Assembly (NCBI GenBank): GCA_019637175.1
Contig: JAHBWD010000018.1
Span: 1-64,000 of the forward strand
Length of the DNA stretch: 64,000 bases
Direction of reading: 5' to 3'
Origin: Labilithrix sp.
GTDB taxonomy: Bacteria > Myxococcota_A > Polyangia > Polyangiales > Polyangiaceae
In this document: positions 25,767 to 34,646 of the stretch, piece by piece
Numbering within the stretch: the first letter of the stretch is position 1
Layout: each line of letters starts with the position of its first letter
Program-made: the position numbers and the translations under genes
The notes under the pieces: generated by a model
Database searches by the model: none
What the model saw: only the letters and a program-made list of their open reading frames with translations
What the model was told of the DNA's origin: nothing

Positions 25767-26704
25767 GCCTTCGCACCCGCGAGCGCGCCGCGCGCCAACG
25801 TCGCGACCTGCTCCGCGAGCTCCGGGCTCTCGACGCGCGCGGCCTCGCCGAGCCCCACGACGAAGCGCGCGAGGACGATCACCGCGCTCGTCTCGACGCG
25901 AAAGCGGATCCCGCCGGCGACGGCCTCCTCGACGAGCGTCTCGTCGGGCAGATTTCGCGCGACCCACGCCGACTCCGGATCGCGCACCACGAACGCGCAG
26001 GGCACCGCAGGTCCGTCGTGGCGGAAGCCTCCGAAGCTCTCGACGTCGAACCGCGCGAGGTCTTCGGCCTTCGCCGCGCGCACGCGCTCGCCGAGATCGA
26101 GCCTCGCCTCGAGCACGTTGCTCACGCGAAAGCGGCGGAGGGTGTTCGCGACGTGACAGGTCGCGATGAAGTGCGGGCGCGCGCCGACGTCGATGCGGTG
26201 CACCGAGACGTGACGCCATGACTCGTGCCTGCGACTCGCCGTGAAGTAGCGCATCTTCACCGCCGTCTTCTTCGCGACGGCGTCTTCGATCACCGCGAGC
26301 CAGCGCTCCTCGTCGTGGCGCACCGCCGGCCCGCGCACCGCGTCGGGATCGAGATCCACCGACTGCCCGAGGTTCGAGAGACGCGAGACGACCACGCCGA
26401 GCAAGCGATCGCGCAGCTCGCTCGAACGCGCGCGGCCGAGCAGCCGCAGCAGATCGCGCGCCTCCTCCGCCTTGAACGGCAAGACGCCGGGGAACCAGTT
26501 CTTCGGTACGCTCCAGTACACGAGCGGCGGCTCCTCCGTTCGTTCGAGCTTGAAGCCTCCGGCCTTGAGCTCGCCGAGGCGACGGCGGATCGTCTCCGGC
26601 TTCGTCTCGAGCCTCCGCGCGAGCTCGGACTGCGACCACCTTCGCCGCTCGACGAACGCGGCGACGATGCCGAACAGCGTCTCCGTCGGTGTGCGCTGGC
26701 CCAC
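25748..26704 (-). CDS. WYL-domain transcriptional regulator
   Basis: A 318-residue regulator starting with GTG at 26704. An N-terminal winged helix (residues about 5-60, [19 protein letters not shown]) is followed by a WYL domain (about 140-210, [19 protein letters not shown], then [19 protein letters not shown]) and a C-terminal WCX-like part. WYL proteins sense ligands, often nucleic-acid fragments, to control DNA-binding. It is divergent from the GH15 gene (71-bp gap), so may regulate it. A second WYL-type gene lies at the other end of the GH15 gene. Confidence 0.83.
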   Translation of the reverse strand: MGQRTPTETLFGIVAAFVERRRWSQSELARRLETKPETIRRRLGELKAGGFKLERTEEPPLVYWSVPKNWFPGVLPFKAEEARDLLRLLGRARSSELRDRLLGVVVSRLSNLGQSVDLDPDAVRGPAVRHDEERWLAVIEDAVAKKTAVKMRYFTASRRHESWRHVSVHRIDVGARPHFIATCHVANTLRRFRVSNVLEARLDLGERVRAAKAEDLARFDVESFGGFRHDGPAVPCAFVVRDPESAWVARNLPDETLVEEAVAGGIRFRVETSAVIVLARFVVGLGEAARVESPELAEQVATLARGALAGAKAQRARR

Positions 26705-26775
26705 GTCCGCAGGATACGCGAGCTCGAGCGCGAGCGGGCACGAGGGTTGCGTCGCCGTCGGATCGAGAGGCGCCG

Positions 26776-28602
26776 ATGAAGTATCTCCCGATCGAGAATC
26801 ACGGGCTCATCGGCAACATGCACACCGCCGCGCTGGTGGGGACGAACGGCACGATCGACTGGTTCTGCTTTCCCGCGTTCGACTCGCCGAGCGTGTTCGC
26901 GTCGCTGCTCGACTGGGAGAAGGGCGGTCACTTCTCGATCGCCCCGCTGGAGCACGACGTCCGCGTCAAGCAGCTCTACTGGCCCGACACCAACGTCCTG
27001 CTCACCCGCTTCCTCGCGGAGGAGGGCGTCGGCGAGCTCGAGGATTTCATGCCGGCGGGCGAGACCGGCGACGATCGACACCAGATCGTGCGCCGCGTGC
27101 GCGTCATGCGCGGTGAAATCAAGTTTCGCGTCGAGTGCCACCCCGCGTTCGACTACGGCCGGAAGAGGCACCGCACGACCGTGACGCCGCACGGCGCCGT
27201 CTTCGACGCCGGCGACCTCAGGCTCGCGCTCGCGACGGCGGTGCCGCTCACGCTCGACGAACGCGGCGCGCACGCCGACTTCGTGCTCGGCGCAGGCGAG
27301 ACGGCGTCCTTCGTCTTGCGCCGCGCGCCCGACGGCGACTGCGGTCCGTGGATGAACGCGGAGACGACCGAGGCCGTCTTTCAGCGGACCGTGGACTACT
27401 GGCGCCGCTGGCTCGCGCACTGCTCCTATCGCGGGAGGTGGCGCGAGATCGTCCATCGCTCCGCGCTCGCGCTCAAGCTCCTCACCTATCAGCCCACCGG
27501 CGCGATCGTCGCCGCAGCGACGACGAGCCTGCCGGAGTCGATCGGCGGCGAGCGAAACTGGGACTATCGGTACTCGTGGATTCGCGACGCCGCGTTCACC
27601 GTCTACGGGCTCATTCGCATCGGCTTCACCGAGGAGGCGGCGGCCTTCGTGCAATGGCTCGAAGCGCGCTGCCATCGCGTGAGCGAAGATCAGGCGCCGC
27701 TCCAGATCGTCTACGGCGTCGACGGGCGCGCCGACCTCTCCGAGTCGACGCTCGATCACTTCGAGGGCTACCGGCGTTCGCGGCCGGTGCGCATCGGCAA
27801 CGGCGCGTACGAGCAGCTCCAGCTCGACATCTACGGCGAGCTGCTCGACGCGGTGTACCTCTACAACAAGCACGGCAGCCCGATCGGCTACGATCTCTGG
27901 TCTCATCTCCGGTATCTCGTCGACTGGGTCGTCGAGGCGTGGCGCGAGCCCGACGAGGGGATCTGGGAGGTGCGGAGCGGGCGGCAGCAGTTCGTCTACT
28001 CGAAGCTGATGTGCTGGGTCGCGCTCGATCGCGGGCTCCGCCTCGCCGACAAGCGCTCGTTCCCCGCCCACCACGCGATGTGGAAGCACGCGCGCGACGA
28101 CGTCTACGAGACGATCATGCGGCGCGGCTGGAGCGCCAAGCGCAGCGCGTTCGTGCAGACGCTCGACGGGACCACCCTCGACGCGTCGAACCTGATCATG
28201 CCGCTCGTGTTCTTCGTCTCACCGACCGACCCGAAGATGCTCGCGACGCTCGACGCGATCATGAAGCCTCCGCGCGAGGGCGGCCTCAACAGCGACGGCC
28301 TCGTCCACCGCTACGATCCGCGGATCCAGCCCGACGGCATCCGCGGTCTCGAGGGTTCGTTCAACATGTGCTCGTTCTGGCTCGTGGAGGCGCTCACGCG
28401 CGCCGGCCGCGTCGATCGGGCGCGCCTCGATCAGGCGCGCATCATGTTCGAGCGCATGATCGGCTACGCGAACCACCTCGGCTTGTACTCCGAGCAGACG
28501 GGCGCGCGCGGCGAAGCGCTCGGGAACTTCCCGCAAGCCTTCACCCACCTCGCGCTCATCAGCGCGGCCTACAACCTCGACAAGGCGCTCAGCGAGCGGT
28601 GA
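26776..28602 (+). CDS. GH15-family glucoamylase/trehalase-like enzyme
   Basis: A 608-residue cytoplasmic glycoside hydrolase with the full GH15 layout. It has an N-terminal beta-domain ([20 protein letters not shown]) and an (alpha/alpha)6 barrel with [47 protein letters not shown] and the late [17 protein letters not shown]. The catalytic Glu pair is expected in the [10 protein letters not shown] and [12 protein letters not shown] segments. Relatives hydrolyse trehalose or alpha-glucans by inversion; which one is not clear. GAGAGG sits upstream of the ATG. It is flanked by two WYL-type regulators, the downstream one overlapping its 3' end by 14 bp. Confidence 0.88.
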   Translation: MKYLPIENHGLIGNMHTAALVGTNGTIDWFCFPAFDSPSVFASLLDWEKGGHFSIAPLEHDVRVKQLYWPDTNVLLTRFLAEEGVGELEDFMPAGETGDDRHQIVRRVRVMRGEIKFRVECHPAFDYGRKRHRTTVTPHGAVFDAGDLRLALATAVPLTLDERGAHADFVLGAGETASFVLRRAPDGDCGPWMNAETTEAVFQRTVDYWRRWLAHCSYRGRWREIVHRSALALKLLTYQPTGAIVAAATTSLPESIGGERNWDYRYSWIRDAAFTVYGLIRIGFTEEAAAFVQWLEARCHRVSEDQAPLQIVYGVDGRADLSESTLDHFEGYRRSRPVRIGNGAYEQLQLDIYGELLDAVYLYNKHGSPIGYDLWSHLRYLVDWVVEAWREPDEGIWEVRSGRQQFVYSKLMCWVALDRGLRLADKRSFPAHHAMWKHARDDVYETIMRRGWSAKRSAFVQTLDGTTLDASNLIMPLVFFVSPTDPKMLATLDAIMKPPREGGLNSDGLVHRYDPRIQPDGIRGLEGSFNMCSFWLVEALTRAGRVDRARLDQARIMFERMIGYANHLGLYSEQTGARGEALGNFPQAFTHLALISAAYNLDKALSER

Positions 28603-29098
28603 CGACGCCGTAGAGCCGCGCGAGCCGCGCGACACGCGCGGCTATCTCGCCGCGCAGGCTCGCGGGCTCGAGCACCTCGACCTCGAGGCCCATGACGAGG
28701 CGCCGGCTCGTGGCGTCGTCGGCGATCGCGCAGACGACGACGGCGTCTTCGCCGCTCCGCTCGACGCGGGGCGCGAGCCCGCGGAAGGCCTCGAGCACCG
28801 AAGGGAGCGACGCCGCGGCGACGCGAAGGCGCGCCGTGAGGACGCGATCGGAGCCCGCCGCGACGAAGCGCGGAAGGCGCGCGTCTTCGAGCCAGCGCCA
28901 GCCGTAGGGCTTGTGCCGCTCGTCGGCCGCGATGGGAAAGACCTCGGCGAGCTGGAGCAGATCGCGCTGGATCGTGCGTCGATGGGTGGCGAAGCCGCGC
29001 GCGCGCAGCTCGCCCTCGATCGACGCCGAGTCGATGCGACGCGGCGGCTTGGGGAGCAGCGAGAGGATCGCCCACTGGCGAAGGATCGAACGGCTCAT
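28589..29098 (-). CDS. WYL-type regulator lacking most of its WYL core
   Basis: A 169-residue protein, about half the usual WYL-regulator length. The N-terminal HTH is intact ([24 protein letters not shown]). The typical PYGWRW boundary follows, but the central WYL module is missing. The rest ([16 protein letters not shown], then [20 protein letters not shown]) looks like the C-terminal WCX extension. The reading frame is clean, so this is an internal deletion or a distinct short subtype rather than a frameshifted pseudogene. It overlaps the GH15 gene tail-to-tail by 14 bp. Confidence 0.7.
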   Translation of the reverse strand: MSRSILRQWAILSLLPKPPRRIDSASIEGELRARGFATHRRTIQRDLLQLAEVFPIAADERHKPYGWRWLEDARLPRFVAAGSDRVLTARLRVAAASLPSVLEAFRGLAPRVERSGEDAVVVCAIADDATSRRLVMGLEVEVLEPASLRGEIAARVARLARLYGVVTAR

Positions 29099-29181
29099 CC
29101 CTACGACGTGATCCGTCGGATGGAGCGAACGACTGGCGCTCGTTGGACGTGTCTGGCCGCGCGTTCAGTGCGTCCCGCCGC

Positions 29182-29841
29182 TCATACCGCCGCGTCGTGG
29201 GGGACGTCGACGGGATCGTGGAGCAGGTAGCGGCAGATCATCCGCGCGAGCTCGCGACGGTGAACGTGCAGCTCCTCTTCGCTCATGCTCGCGCCCGCGA
29301 GCACGCGCGCGACGTTGAGCACGGTGTGCACGACGATCCGCGCGGCGACGTCGGCGCGCTCGACGCGCAGGCGCGCGCGATCGGGCGCGCTCGCAAGAGC
29401 TCCGGTCATCATCGCGATGACGCCGTCGGCGACCTCACCGCGAACGCGCGAGCGCGCGTGGAGACCGAGGCCGTCGCGATAGCCGAACGCCGCCGCCTGC
29501 CGCGCGAACGCCTCGAGCACGGCCTCGACCAGCCGGATCACGGAGTGCTCGAACGGCGGCGGGTTCGCGATCAGCTCGGAGACCAGCGCGCCGATGCGCG
29601 CCGTCTCCTGGCCGATGATCCGCTCTTCCCACGCGGCGACGATCGCCTCGCGCGTCGGGAAGTAGTCGTAGATCGACGCGCGCGCGATGCCGGCTTCGGC
29701 GGCGACCTGCGCGATGCTGAAGGAGTCGATGCCGTCGCGACGAACGACGCGATCCATCGCGGCGAAGACCGCGTCGACCGTCGCTCGGCTGCGCTCCTGC
29801 TGCGCCTGCTTGCGCGGATCTTTGTCTTTGTCCCCTTTCAT
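29182..29841 (-). CDS. TetR-family transcriptional regulator
   Basis: A 219-residue TetR repressor with a Lys-rich N-terminal extension. The HTH is clear (FSIAQVAAEAGIARASIYDYF). The C-terminal domain is helical with no assigned ligand. It lies 17 bp downstream of the large lipoprotein gene on the same strand (GAGG before the ATG), so it probably belongs to that operon and may autoregulate it through the inverted repeats in 31275-31395. Confidence 0.85.
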   Translation of the reverse strand: MKGDKDKDPRKQAQQERSRATVDAVFAAMDRVVRRDGIDSFSIAQVAAEAGIARASIYDYFPTREAIVAAWEERIIGQETARIGALVSELIANPPPFEHSVIRLVEAVLEAFARQAAAFGYRDGLGLHARSRVRGEVADGVIAMMTGALASAPDRARLRVERADVAARIVVHTVLNVARVLAGASMSEEELHVHRRELARMICRYLLHDPVDVPHDAAV

Positions 29842-29858
29842 CGGCCTCGCTCAGTGGA

Positions 29859-31202
29859 TCACTGGACGATACCCGCGCGCAAGTTGCACGCCTTGCCCAC
29901 CGGGCGCGTCTTCTTCGCGTCGAGCGGCTGGAAGCGGAACATCACGATGGGCAGCCCCACGCTCGCGCGGACGGGCACGAGGCTCGAGACCGGCAAGCGC
30001 GTGACGTCCGACCCGAGCGTCGGCGTGGCCGACGTCTGGAAGAGGCCGCCCCACCCTTCTGCCTGAGGGAGCGGCGGGTGATCGTCGAGCATGATCTGGA
30101 CGTTGACGAACGGCGCGCCCAGCGTCTCGAGCGAGACGCCCACGATCGTGCTCGCGCTCGAGCGCCCCGCGTCGTTGAGCAGCCCCTGACCGAGCACGCA
30201 GTTCCACTTCTGCGCGACGATGCGGTTGGCCTGCGAGCGCGCGTCGATCGCCGAGGGCGGCGGCACCTGCTGGTAGTGCGAGAGCTGCGCGGTCGTCGCG
30301 CGCGCGGCGGCGATGAGCAGCGCTTCGGCGCGCTCGTAGCGATCGTTGTAGTCCTTGCGCCCGTGGAGGAAGTCCTTGAAATGCGTGACGTTGTACTCCT
30401 TGTAGTACGGGTCGTGACGGATGAAGACGTACGCGTTCTGGATCGCGACGAGGCGCGCCTGGAGCGCGGCGATCATCGCTTGGGCGTTGCGGTAGTCGGT
30501 GAGCTGCTGGTTGTAGATGTTGTCGGCGACCCTCTTCGCCTTCACCGCGTCGGCGATGCGCTCGGGATCGCCGACAGGCGGCTGCGGCGCCGAGCAGTTG
30601 GTCAGCGGAAATGGCACGAAGTCTCTGCTCGCGGTGATCTTCGCGAAGCGAACGACGCAGTCGAAGTCCGGAGCGATGCCCGGCGGCGGACCGCCGATGA
30701 GCCCCGTGACGCGACGCGCCTCTTCGTCGGTGTCGAAGTCTTCGAGCTCGGAGACGCCGGCCTTGGTGGCGCGATCGATCTCGACGCCGAGCCGCGCGGG
30801 ATCGATCTCCTTGAGGTAGCGCACGTCGGTCAAGGCCAGCTCGATCTCGGCGCTGACGCCGTCGCGCGGCAGCTCGACGACGAGCCGCGCGTCGCCGGCG
30901 AGCCGGAGCGCGCGCGCCGCCGGGTTCTCGTCGGGCGCGACGACGTCGCCGCCGGCGAGCTTGGTACCCGGCCGGAGAACGACGAACACCGGGCCGTCGT
31001 TGCGGTTCAGCGCGTCGATGAGCTCGGCGGTCGTGCCTTCCTTGCCGGACGCGAGCGGGTTGCTCGGCGGATCGGCGACGGGCCCCGCGGCCGGATCGAC
31101 GCGCGGAGGCCCTTCGGGCGCGTCCACGGGCGGCGATGCTTCGGGGCTCCCGCAGGCGACCGCGGTCGAGAGGAGGAGGAGGGAGACGAGGCGATGGTTC
31201 AT
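29859..31202 (-). CDS. Lipoprotein of unknown function
   Basis: A 447-residue lipoprotein (lipobox AVAC; AAGGAGA upstream of the ATG). A Pro-rich linker covers residues about 20-55. The N-terminal half contains repeated beta-type segments (GPVFVVLRPGTKLAGGDVV). The C-terminal half is more helical with RNAQAMIAALQARLVAIQN and ends in a beta-rich part. No known domain is recognised. It is probably co-transcribed with the TetR gene and has a promoter region unusually rich in inverted repeats upstream. Confidence 0.65.
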   Translation of the reverse strand: MNHRLVSLLLLSTAVACGSPEASPPVDAPEGPPRVDPAAGPVADPPSNPLASGKEGTTAELIDALNRNDGPVFVVLRPGTKLAGGDVVAPDENPAARALRLAGDARLVVELPRDGVSAEIELALTDVRYLKEIDPARLGVEIDRATKAGVSELEDFDTDEEARRVTGLIGGPPPGIAPDFDCVVRFAKITASRDFVPFPLTNCSAPQPPVGDPERIADAVKAKRVADNIYNQQLTDYRNAQAMIAALQARLVAIQNAYVFIRHDPYYKEYNVTHFKDFLHGRKDYNDRYERAEALLIAAARATTAQLSHYQQVPPPSAIDARSQANRIVAQKWNCVLGQGLLNDAGRSSASTIVGVSLETLGAPFVNVQIMLDDHPPLPQAEGWGGLFQTSATPTLGSDVTRLPVSSLVPVRASVGLPIVMFRFQPLDAKKTRPVGKACNLRAGIVQ

Positions 31203-31274
31203 GGGTGATTCTCCTTGCGAACGACGTGGCTCCGCCGTCGCGCGCGACGCGCGCGTTCACATGACCGCGTTCCC

Positions 31275-31294
31275 ATCATCGCGTGCGCGATGAT
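31275..31294. promoter_or_regulatory. Perfect 9-bp dyad, candidate operator
   Basis: ATCATCGCG (31275-31283) and CGCGATGAT (31286-31294) are separated by TG. Located about 75 bp upstream of the lipoprotein start. No T-run on either side. Confidence 0.5.
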
Positions 31295-31310
31295 CTCCTC
31301 GACCGCGTCG

Positions 31311-31326
31311 GTCACGCCGGCGTGAC
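31311..31326. promoter_or_regulatory. Perfect 16-bp palindrome, candidate operator
   Basis: GTCACGCCGGCGTGAC is an uninterrupted palindrome, 17 bp from the first dyad. Centre-to-centre distance is about 34 bp, compatible with paired repressor binding. Confidence 0.5.
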
Positions 31327-31376
31327 GATGTCACTGCAAGCTTCGCGCGCAGCGACGTGGACGGCGCGCGCGAATC

Positions 31377-31395
31377 CGACACCCGTCGGGTGTCG
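31377..31395. promoter_or_regulatory. Perfect 8-bp dyad with 3-base spacer
   Basis: CGACACCC (31377-31384) and GGGTGTCG (31388-31395) flank GTC. It adjoins the AT-rich patch that may hold the -35/-10 region of the minus-strand promoter. Confidence 0.5.
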
Positions 31396-31594
31396 CTTTA
31401 CATCGAGATTGAATTCGACGCGCGCGCGCGGAAGACCGGAATCCGACGCCTCGCTTCGAGGCTGCCGGCGCGACGCTCGCGAAATACGAGGCGCGCGCGC
31501 GAACGTGGATCTCGCCGACCACGGTCGGCGCGAGGGACGCGGGGTCGATTGCCCGCGACCTCGCGAGAGGCGGGGGCGACGGCCTTCGTGAGGC

Positions 31595-33055
31595 TCACAA
31601 GTAGAAGTATCGAACGAGCGTCGACGCGAACGTGGCGATCGCGATCACCGCGGCGACGGCGGCCACGCGAGGGATCACCACCGTCGTCGCGCCCGGGCGG
31701 CGCCTTCGCTCGAGCACCCACGCCCCCGCGAGGAGCGGGAGCACGACCGCGAGCGCCGCGGTCGCGATCATCCCGGCTTCGTAGACGTACGAAGGACCTC
31801 CCCAGCGCCAGAGTCGATCCCGCAGCGCGGCGCGCACCGACGGTGCATCGAGGCGCCGCAGCGTGCGCTTCTCGAAGCGCGCGACCTTGTCGAGGCCGTC
31901 GCCCACGATCGCGATCTCGCCGGCGCCGGTCGAGACGACGCGCCAGCGGAACGGAGGGAACAAGAGGAAGGCCTCGGCGACGCGCGTGCCGGCGGCGTCG
32001 AACCACTCGATCTGCATCTCTTCTTCGTGCGTGGAGCCGCGCGCGACCGCGTCGTCGGCCGCGACGCGTCGGGTGACGACGTAGCCGTCGTCGATCGGAA
32101 AGAGCGTGGAGCCGTCGACGCCGACGCGGTTCTCGCGCGCCTCGACCGACCCGTCGCGGAGCAAGAGCTCACGATCGTAGGTGCGCCGCGGATACAGCGA
32201 CGAGAGCGGCGACGGCAACGGCGCTGGGTCGAGCGGGCCCGCGGGCAAGAGCCAGCCGGTCGGCTCGATGCCGACGCCGACGGAGCCCGGGCAATCGCGC
32301 CGCTCGCCTCTCGGAAGGGGCACCCTCGTCCACGCCGAGGTTGGCCCGAGCGGCGCGGGCGCGCGCACCGTCGTGACGAGCGTCGTGGCGAAGACCTCGT
32401 TTTTGCTGCGACACAGCCCCGTCAAGGCGATCGTCTCGAGATCGAGCGGCACGTCGAAGGAGTCGTGCAGCGTGCCGTCCTCGTCGAGCCGGCCGAACAT
32501 CCGCTTGCGCGGCTCACCCGTCGATCGCCACGTCATCACGAACGCGCGCGCCTCGGCGTCCCAGTACGCGGTCGCCTGCGTGTCGCCCTCCGGCGCCTTG
32601 CGCGGCGCCACGATCCACCCGTCGCGGCCGGCGAGGCCGTACGTGCCCTCGGACCCGTCGTGCCACGCGACGAACATCACGCGGCCGCTCCACGCCACCG
32701 TGTGCCATACGCCGGGCTTGCGCTCGCCCCACGGCATGACCGCGACGCGCATCGACGGGAGATCCGCGCGCACGAGACCTTGCTCGCCGCGGAGCCAGAG
32801 ATCGCGCTCGGAGAGCGCGACGGGATGGTGGAGCCCGAGATCGCGTCGCTCGAGCGACGCCATCGATCGCCCGAGCGCGGCCGTCCGAAAGATCATCGAC
32901 CACGTCGCGAGCGTCGCCGCCGCGGCGAGGCCGAACACGATGGGCGCGTGCAGCCTGCGGCTCCGATCGAGCGCGACGAAGAGAAGAACGCTCCCGAGGA
33001 GCGCGGCCCACACCATGGCGAAAAGCGATGGTATCGCTTCTGGCGGCGGATACAC
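31595..33055 (-). CDS. Membrane-anchored protein with large extracytoplasmic domain
   Basis: A 486-residue protein; GTG start at 33055 (an ATG at 33016 is equally plausible). Two N-terminal helices (about 13-30 and 38-55) are followed by about 370 residues that look like a beta-propeller-type domain with repeated Trp/Gly/Asp strands (VMFVAWHDGSEGTYGLAG, RAFVMTWRSTGE). Two C-terminal helices end the protein (MIATAALAVVLPLLAGAWVL and AAVAAVIAIATFAST). No family or function is recognised. Its promoter overlaps that of the divergent small gene at 33073. Confidence 0.6.
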   Translation of the reverse strand: MYPPPEAIPSLFAMVWAALLGSVLLFVALDRSRRLHAPIVFGLAAAATLATWSMIFRTAALGRSMASLERRDLGLHHPVALSERDLWLRGEQGLVRADLPSMRVAVMPWGERKPGVWHTVAWSGRVMFVAWHDGSEGTYGLAGRDGWIVAPRKAPEGDTQATAYWDAEARAFVMTWRSTGEPRKRMFGRLDEDGTLHDSFDVPLDLETIALTGLCRSKNEVFATTLVTTVRAPAPLGPTSAWTRVPLPRGERRDCPGSVGVGIEPTGWLLPAGPLDPAPLPSPLSSLYPRRTYDRELLLRDGSVEARENRVGVDGSTLFPIDDGYVVTRRVAADDAVARGSTHEEEMQIEWFDAAGTRVAEAFLLFPPFRWRVVSTGAGEIAIVGDGLDKVARFEKRTLRRLDAPSVRAALRDRLWRWGGPSYVYEAGMIATAALAVVLPLLAGAWVLERRRRPGATTVVIPRVAAVAAVIAIATFASTLVRYFYL

Positions 33056-33072
33056 TCGATCTCGGGTCGACC

Positions 33073-33375
33073 ATGAGCGACGACGATCGCAGAGAGAGCG
33101 ACGCGAAGAGGGCGATCCTCGCGCGCCGCGCGCGCTTCGTCGCCGCCGCGATGGCGAGCGTCGGCGTGGCGTGTGGAAAGAGCGCGACGCCGCAGCCGTG
33201 CCTCGAGCCGACGATGGTGGAAGACGCCGCGCCGCCGCTGCCGTGCCTCTCGCCTCCGCCGACGCCCGAGACGCCGGTCACCGACGCGGAGGCGTCCGAC
33301 GCGCAAGCGCCGCCGAGGCCCTGCCTCTCCGTCGTCGCGCCGCGTCCCGACGCGGGCGCGACGAAGAAGCGCTGA
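33073..33375 (+). CDS. Small exported Pro/Cys-repeat protein
   Basis: A 100-residue protein. The start at 33073 is preceded only by divergent promoter DNA. An RR-containing N-terminus (ARRARFVAAAMASVGVACG) looks like a lipoprotein or Tat-type signal. The mature part is low complexity and carries three short repeats of PCL (QPCLEP, LPCLSP, RPCLSV) separated by Pro/Ala/Asp. Such PCL-repeat proteins appear to be a small myxobacterial family; function is unknown. It stops 5 bp from the convergent VOC gene. Confidence 0.55.
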   Translation: MSDDDRRESDAKRAILARRARFVAAAMASVGVACGKSATPQPCLEPTMVEDAAPPLPCLSPPPTPETPVTDAEASDAQAPPRPCLSVVAPRPDAGATKKR

Positions 33376-33380
33376 ACGCG

Positions 33381-33734
33381 TCAGGCGCGCGTGAGGCGGA
33401 AGACGGGACCCCACGGAGGGCAGAAGTAGCTGTGCGACTTGTCGGCGTAGTCGAACGGCGTGATGCCGAGCGCGGCGAGCTTCTGCTCGGTGGCAGCCGG
33501 ATCTTCCACCGCGAGCTCGAGCCACGCCGCCTTCTTCTGATCGGCCTCGGCGAGCGCGTGCTCCGCGTCGACCAGGTACGCGCCGAAGTTTTCGCCGCCG
33601 GCGAAGACGAAGACGTCGAGGTCGTCGCGCGGCGTCTTCAGCGCGCACCCGAACACCTCGGTGAAGAGCTGCCGCACGCGCCCGCGGTACGCCTTGTCGA
33701 CCGCGATCCTGATGTTCTTCCCGAACGTCGCCAT
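33381..33734 (-). CDS. Small VOC-superfamily protein
   Basis: A 117-residue VOC-like protein. The ATG at 33734 is chosen because AGGAG sits about 8 bases upstream; an ATG two codons earlier leaves only 2 bases of spacing. Family features include RIAVDKAYRGRVRQLFTEVF, DDLDVFVFAGGENFGAYL, and ending HSYFCPPWGPVFRLT. Function is unknown; the closest general match is the glyoxalase-like fold. It follows the duplicated lipoprotein gene by 20 bp, probably in one operon. Confidence 0.75.
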   Translation of the reverse strand: MATFGKNIRIAVDKAYRGRVRQLFTEVFGCALKTPRDDLDVFVFAGGENFGAYLVDAEHALAEADQKKAAWLELAVEDPAATEQKLAALGITPFDYADKSHSYFCPPWGPVFRLTRA

Positions 33735-33754
33735 GATCATGCTCCTTTCGTCGC

Positions 33755-34534
33755 TCACCACGAGTGCCACTTCGTCGACTGGTAGACCGGCTCCTTCACG
33801 CTCTCGAAGAGCGGGAGGAAGACCTGTCGGAACTGCGGGTTCGAGTAGAAGCCCTCGATCGCGTCGCCCTTCGACCAGATGTCGACCGCGACGAAGCGCC
33901 GCTCGTCGGCGAGCCCGAGGAACACGACGTGCGCGAGGTTGCCCGCGCCGAGCGACGGATCCTTTCCGCCCGCGGCGACGGCGTTGTGCGCCGCTTCGTT
34001 CTTCGTGACGTCGGTGTTCGCCAGCGTGCCGATGGCGAGGTGCACGAAGTGCGGATCGTGCGGCTTGCCCGATCGCATGTCGCCCCAGCCCGTCCACGTC
34101 GGCGCGTGCACGAAGTACTCGACCGCGGGAGGCTCGGCGAAGAGCTTGCCGAACGCTTGCTGGAACGCGGGGTCGGCGTAGAAGCCCTGCATCTTCGCGC
34201 CGTCGTTCCACTGATCGATCCCGAGGAACTCGTTCTCGATCGAGTCGAGCATCTTCGTTCCGAGGAACGCGTCGTGGGCGAAGTCGCCCGCGGCCTTGGC
34301 GGCGGCCTCGCCTCCTCGCGCGATCTCGTCGTGCATCGCCTGCGCCTCCGCGAGGGTCGCGCCGGCGAGCTTGCCGCGAACGACGGCGATGTAGACGCCG
34401 GCCGACGCCGGCGGCGCGCCCGCGTCGGCGGCGCTCGTCGGTGCTGGCGGCGGCGAAGACGACGTCGCGTCGTCGCTGCATCCAACGAGCGCCCATCCCA
34501 GGAGGATCCCCACGGCAAGTCGTGCTGTGTGCAT
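33755..34534 (-). CDS. Lipoprotein with two tandem copies of an ABM-like fold
   Basis: A 259-residue lipoprotein (lipobox LVGC; AAGGAAGG upstream). After a Ser/Pro/Ala linker come two homologous halves of about 100 residues. The shared pattern is AHDAFLGTKMLDSIENEFLG...GFYADPAFQQAFGKLF in the first and AHVVFLGLADERRFVAVDIW...GFYSNPQFRQVFLPLF in the second. This looks like an internal duplication of a dimeric alpha/beta-barrel (antibiotic-biosynthesis-monooxygenase-type) domain. An exported, duplicated version is unusual. Function is unknown. It is divergent from the AraC regulator gene. Confidence 0.68.
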   Translation of the reverse strand: MHTARLAVGILLGWALVGCSDDATSSSPPPAPTSAADAGAPPASAGVYIAVVRGKLAGATLAEAQAMHDEIARGGEAAAKAAGDFAHDAFLGTKMLDSIENEFLGIDQWNDGAKMQGFYADPAFQQAFGKLFAEPPAVEYFVHAPTWTGWGDMRSGKPHDPHFVHLAIGTLANTDVTKNEAAHNAVAAGGKDPSLGAGNLAHVVFLGLADERRFVAVDIWSKGDAIEGFYSNPQFRQVFLPLFESVKEPVYQSTKWHSW

Positions 34535-34646
34535 GTTCCTTCCTTACGCACCGGCACCGCGCCGCGAAGCCGCCGAGCGTCCTCGAGATCCGTCCGATCG
34601 TCCCGCCGAAAACACGAGGCACGGCGGTGCGTTATGCTCTCGGTCG

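Larger units (their letters stand above)
31203..31594. other. Non-coding region with three perfect inverted repeats
   Basis: This 392-bp gap has no credible gene. It holds three perfect dyads (listed separately) between 31275 and 31395, and an AT-richer patch (GCTTTACATCG, 31395-31405) that could be part of a promoter. It is the upstream region of the lipoprotein-TetR pair and lies behind the stop of the membrane protein gene at 31595. Confidence 0.55.

Noticed and set aside
31283..31591. Possible 102-residue plus-strand gene in the three-dyad region
   Set aside because: The product is Arg-rich with no signature or ribosome-binding site, and it runs across the dyads. It looks like random open frame.
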